Below are positions 3,732-5,688 of a stretch of 5,688 nucleotides of DNA, one piece after another. The DNA is from Pseudomonadota bacterium (GTDB lineage: Bacteria; Pseudomonadota; Gammaproteobacteria; Pseudomonadales; Azotimanducaceae): positions 1 to 5,688 of the forward strand of contig JAACDS010000420.1 in assembly GCA_009936895.1 (NCBI GenBank). The letters are read 5' to 3'. The first letter of the stretch is position 1; every line of letters starts with the position of its first letter. The translations under genes were made by a program, and so were the position numbers. The notes beneath the pieces are model-generated. The model was not told the DNA's origin. It saw nothing but the letters and a program-made list of their open reading frames with translations, and ran no database searches.

Positions 3732-5688
3732 ACATGATGTTGGTCGCGCGGATGGCATGGCGGGATGTCCGCTCCGGAGAAATGGCTCTGCTGTTGGTGG
3801 CGTTGCTGGTGGCGGTCGGTACGGTGACATCCATCAGTTTGTTCGTTGATCGTCTGCAAAGTGCGCTGCTGGAAGAATCGTCTAATTTTTTGGCAGCCGA
3901 CCGGCAAATCTCGTCGAGTCAGGTGATACCTGAGGCATTTGTCCAGCAGGCCCAGCAGCGTGGATTAGACACGGCCCAGACGTTGGTCTTTCCTTCCATG
4001 GTGTTCGCTGGTGATTTGAATCAATTGGTGAGCGTGAAAGCCGTTGATGCCACTTACCCGCTGCGAGGCGAATTGATTGTTGGTACTGAGCCATTTCAAC
4101 GCGGTGCCCCCACGGACAGCGTGCCGGAACCCGGCACGGTCTGGCTTGATTCAAGACTGTTCCCGGCAATGAATCTTGGCCTAGGCGATACGATTGAAGT
4201 AGGTATGGCTCAGTTAAGCGTGTCACGCGTGTTGATTGCCGAACCGGATCGGGGTGGTTCCTTCTTTGATTTGGGTCCGCGTCTGCTCATGAATATGCAA
4301 GACGTCGAAGCGACCGAAGTGGTTCAGCCTGGTAGCCGGCTGTCTTATCGTTTGCTGCTGTCTGGCGGGGAAGTCGAGCTGGAAGCTTTGCGAGAGGATT
4401 TGCCACTCAAGCCGAATTTTAATTGGGTGAGCGTGCGGGAAAGCAGTCCGCGCATTGGCCGTGCGCTGGATCGGGCCGAGAGTTTCTTGCTCTTGGGCGG
4501 CTTGCTCGGGGTGTTGCTTGCTGGAATCGCAGTGGGTCTGTCTGCTCATCGCTACGCCCAGCGTCATTTTGATCATGTTGGCGTGCTGAAGACCCTTGGG
4601 GCCACACCGACCCAGATACTGCGCGGGTTCATGTCGCTGTTACTGATGGTGGGCCTTGCTGCCATTGGGCTGGGCCTGTTGTTGGGGTCACTGTTGCATG
4701 TCGCTATCGTGGAAATTCTTGCCACGTTGATCGCGGTAGAGCTACCACTGCCGACAGCTCGGCCGTTCTTGCTGGGAGGCGCAACGGGTTTGATCTGCGC
4801 CCTGGCGTTTGCCATGCCGGCCTTTATTCATCTCAAAAACGTAGAACCCATGCGCGTCATACGACGTGATTTGGGCGTCGCCCCACTGAGTCGCTGGCTG
4901 TCCTACGGCGCTGCTGCCGGCGGCAGTCTGTTGCTGTTGGTTTGGTACACCAAGGACTTCTGGCTCACCCTATGGACCCTCGTCAGCATAGTGAGTATCT
5001 GTGTGGTCTTTGGTGTCATGGCATGGGCATTGCTCAAGGGCGGTAGGGTAGCCGGCATGCAGGCAAAGAGCGGCTGGCGCTTGGCGCTAGCAGGCCTACA
5101 GCGAAGGCGGGCCGAAAATACTGCGCAGATTCTGATTTTTGGCGTAGCAATTATGTTGTTGCTCGTCATGGTGCTGATTCGAACAGCGCTGATCGACGAA
5201 TGGCGCTCTCAAGTGCCCGATGACGCGGCCAATCACTTTGTGATGAATATTGCAGAAGAGGAAGTGGAGGGAGTTCGGGCCCTGGTGCGAGAAGGTGCAA
5301 CCGAGGGCGAGTTTCTTTTCCCGATGATCCGTGGGCGCGTAGCTCAGGTAAATGAGCTATCTGCCAAGGAGTGGCAAGAAAGCGTACGGGAAGGGCCGGG
5401 TGGCCCCAGACTGACATCTGAGCGTTCTCTCACCTGGTCTGTTAGGGCACCGGAAAACAATGAGATTGTCGCCGGCAGATGGTGGTCAGCGGACAGCACC
5501 GAGGCCGAAGTATCGCTGGAGCTGGACTATGCGGAGGATTTTTCCTTGGGTCTCGGCGACCGCATGGAGTTCGATGTTGGCGGCAAAAAAGTCTGGGCAA
5601 CCGTGACCAGCATTCGATCGCTGGAATGGGAGAGTATGACGCCTAATTTTTTCATCATTCTGTCGCCGGGGGCGCTGCAAGGGTTTCC
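3728..5688 (+). CDS. ybbP: ABC transporter permease YbbP (FtsX/LolE-like), C-terminus beyond window
   Basis: The frame is open from ATG 3728 to the window end (653 codons plus two bases) with no stop. Full-length family members are about 800-850 residues, so the end and final membrane helices are missing. By eye the layout is TM1 (20-40), a first periplasmic domain (41-252), TM2 (253-273), TM3 (about 302-328), TM4 (about 346-365), two connecting helices (about 392-406 and 412-435), TM7 (466-486) and a second periplasmic domain (487 onward) that the edge cuts. HFDHVGVLKTLGATPTQILR (280-299) is the typical FtsX-domain cytoplasmic segment after TM2, and SLEWESMTPNFF (631-642) matches a conserved YbbP stretch. 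This duplicated layout is that of type VII, mechanotransmission ABC permeases. The start overlaps the ybbA stop, with GAGG (3717-3720) seven bases upstream. Known YbbAP is thought to move hydrophobic molecules out of the inner membrane toward TesA; the natural substrate is not established here. Confidence 0.93.
   Translation, partial: MNMMLVARMAWRDVRSGEMALLLVALLVAVGTVTSISLFVDRLQSALLEESSNFLAADRQISSSQVIPEAFVQQAQQRGLDTAQTLVFPSMVFAGDLNQLVSVKAVDATYPLRGELIVGTEPFQRGAPTDSVPEPGTVWLDSRLFPAMNLGLGDTIEVGMAQLSVSRVLIAEPDRGGSFFDLGPRLLMNMQDVEATEVVQPGSRLSYRLLLSGGEVELEALREDLPLKPNFNWVSVRESSPRIGRALDRAESFLLLGGLLGVLLAGIAVGLSAHRYAQRHFDHVGVLKTLGATPTQILRGFMSLLLMVGLAAIGLGLLLGSLLHVAIVEILATLIAVELPLPTARPFLLGGATGLICALAFAMPAFIHLKNVEPMRVIRRDLGVAPLSRWLSYGAAAGGSLLLLVWYTKDFWLTLWTLVSIVSICVVFGVMAWALLKGGRVAGMQAKSGWRLALAGLQRRRAENTAQILIFGVAIMLLLVMVLIRTALIDEWRSQVPDDAANHFVMNIAEEEVEGVRALVREGATEGEFLFPMIRGRVAQVNELSAKEWQESVREGPGGPRLTSERSLTWSVRAPENNEIVAGRWWSADSTEAEVSLELDYAEDFSLGLGDRMEFDVGGKKVWATVTSIRSLEWESMTPNFFIILSPGALQGF

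Noticed and set aside
4223..4576. Minus-strand open frames opposite ybbP, including this one
   Set aside because: The plus strand is continuously open from 3728 to the window end with clear FtsX-type permease features; the minus-strand frames have no domain support.

Overview
The window looks like chromosomal core DNA of a gammaproteobacterium with moderate to slightly high GC. Three things support this: the recognisable families (YaaA, BolA, TrhO, TesA, YbbA, YbbP), the divergent tesA / ybbA-ybbP arrangement known from Escherichia coli, and tight gene packing with Shine-Dalgarno sites. The sequence does not fix a genus. I see no mobile element, tRNA, rRNA, CRISPR array or other sign of recent transfer.

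Layout, left to right. Positions 1-45 (minus strand) are the first 15 codons of yaaA, cut by the window edge. A 172-base divergent intergenic region follows, holding a perfect 8+8 base inverted repeat. Positions 218-937 (plus) encode a stand-alone PP2C-type serine/threonine protein phosphatase. A good sigma70-like promoter overlaps its 3' end and probably drives a two-gene unit: a bolA-family gene with a TTG start (1034-1363) and trhO, a rhodanese-domain tRNA U34 hydroxylase (1363-2301), joined by a TGATG stop/start overlap. trhO converges on tesA with a gap of 10 bases and no visible terminator. tesA (2312-3037, minus) encodes an exported GDSL/SGNH esterase. It is divergent from ybbA (3036-3731, plus), and in the best-supported model the two start codons share two bases. 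ybbA overlaps ybbP by four bases (ATGA). ybbP encodes a large FtsX/LolE-like permease that runs off the right edge with 653 codons visible.

How the genes fit together. The left half is loosely linked by redox and iron themes: YaaA (iron and peroxide protection), BolA (Fe-S and glutaredoxin partner) and TrhO (oxygen-dependent tRNA modification). The phosphatase has no visible partner kinase. The right half is a coherent module: YbbA (ATPase) and YbbP (permease) form a type VII, mechanotransmission-type ABC complex, and TesA is the periplasmic hydrolase associated with it.

I found no convincing undescribed multi-gene system. The observations most worth a second look are the inverted repeat between yaaA and the phosphatase gene, the orphan phosphatase, and the overlapping divergent starts of tesA and ybbA.
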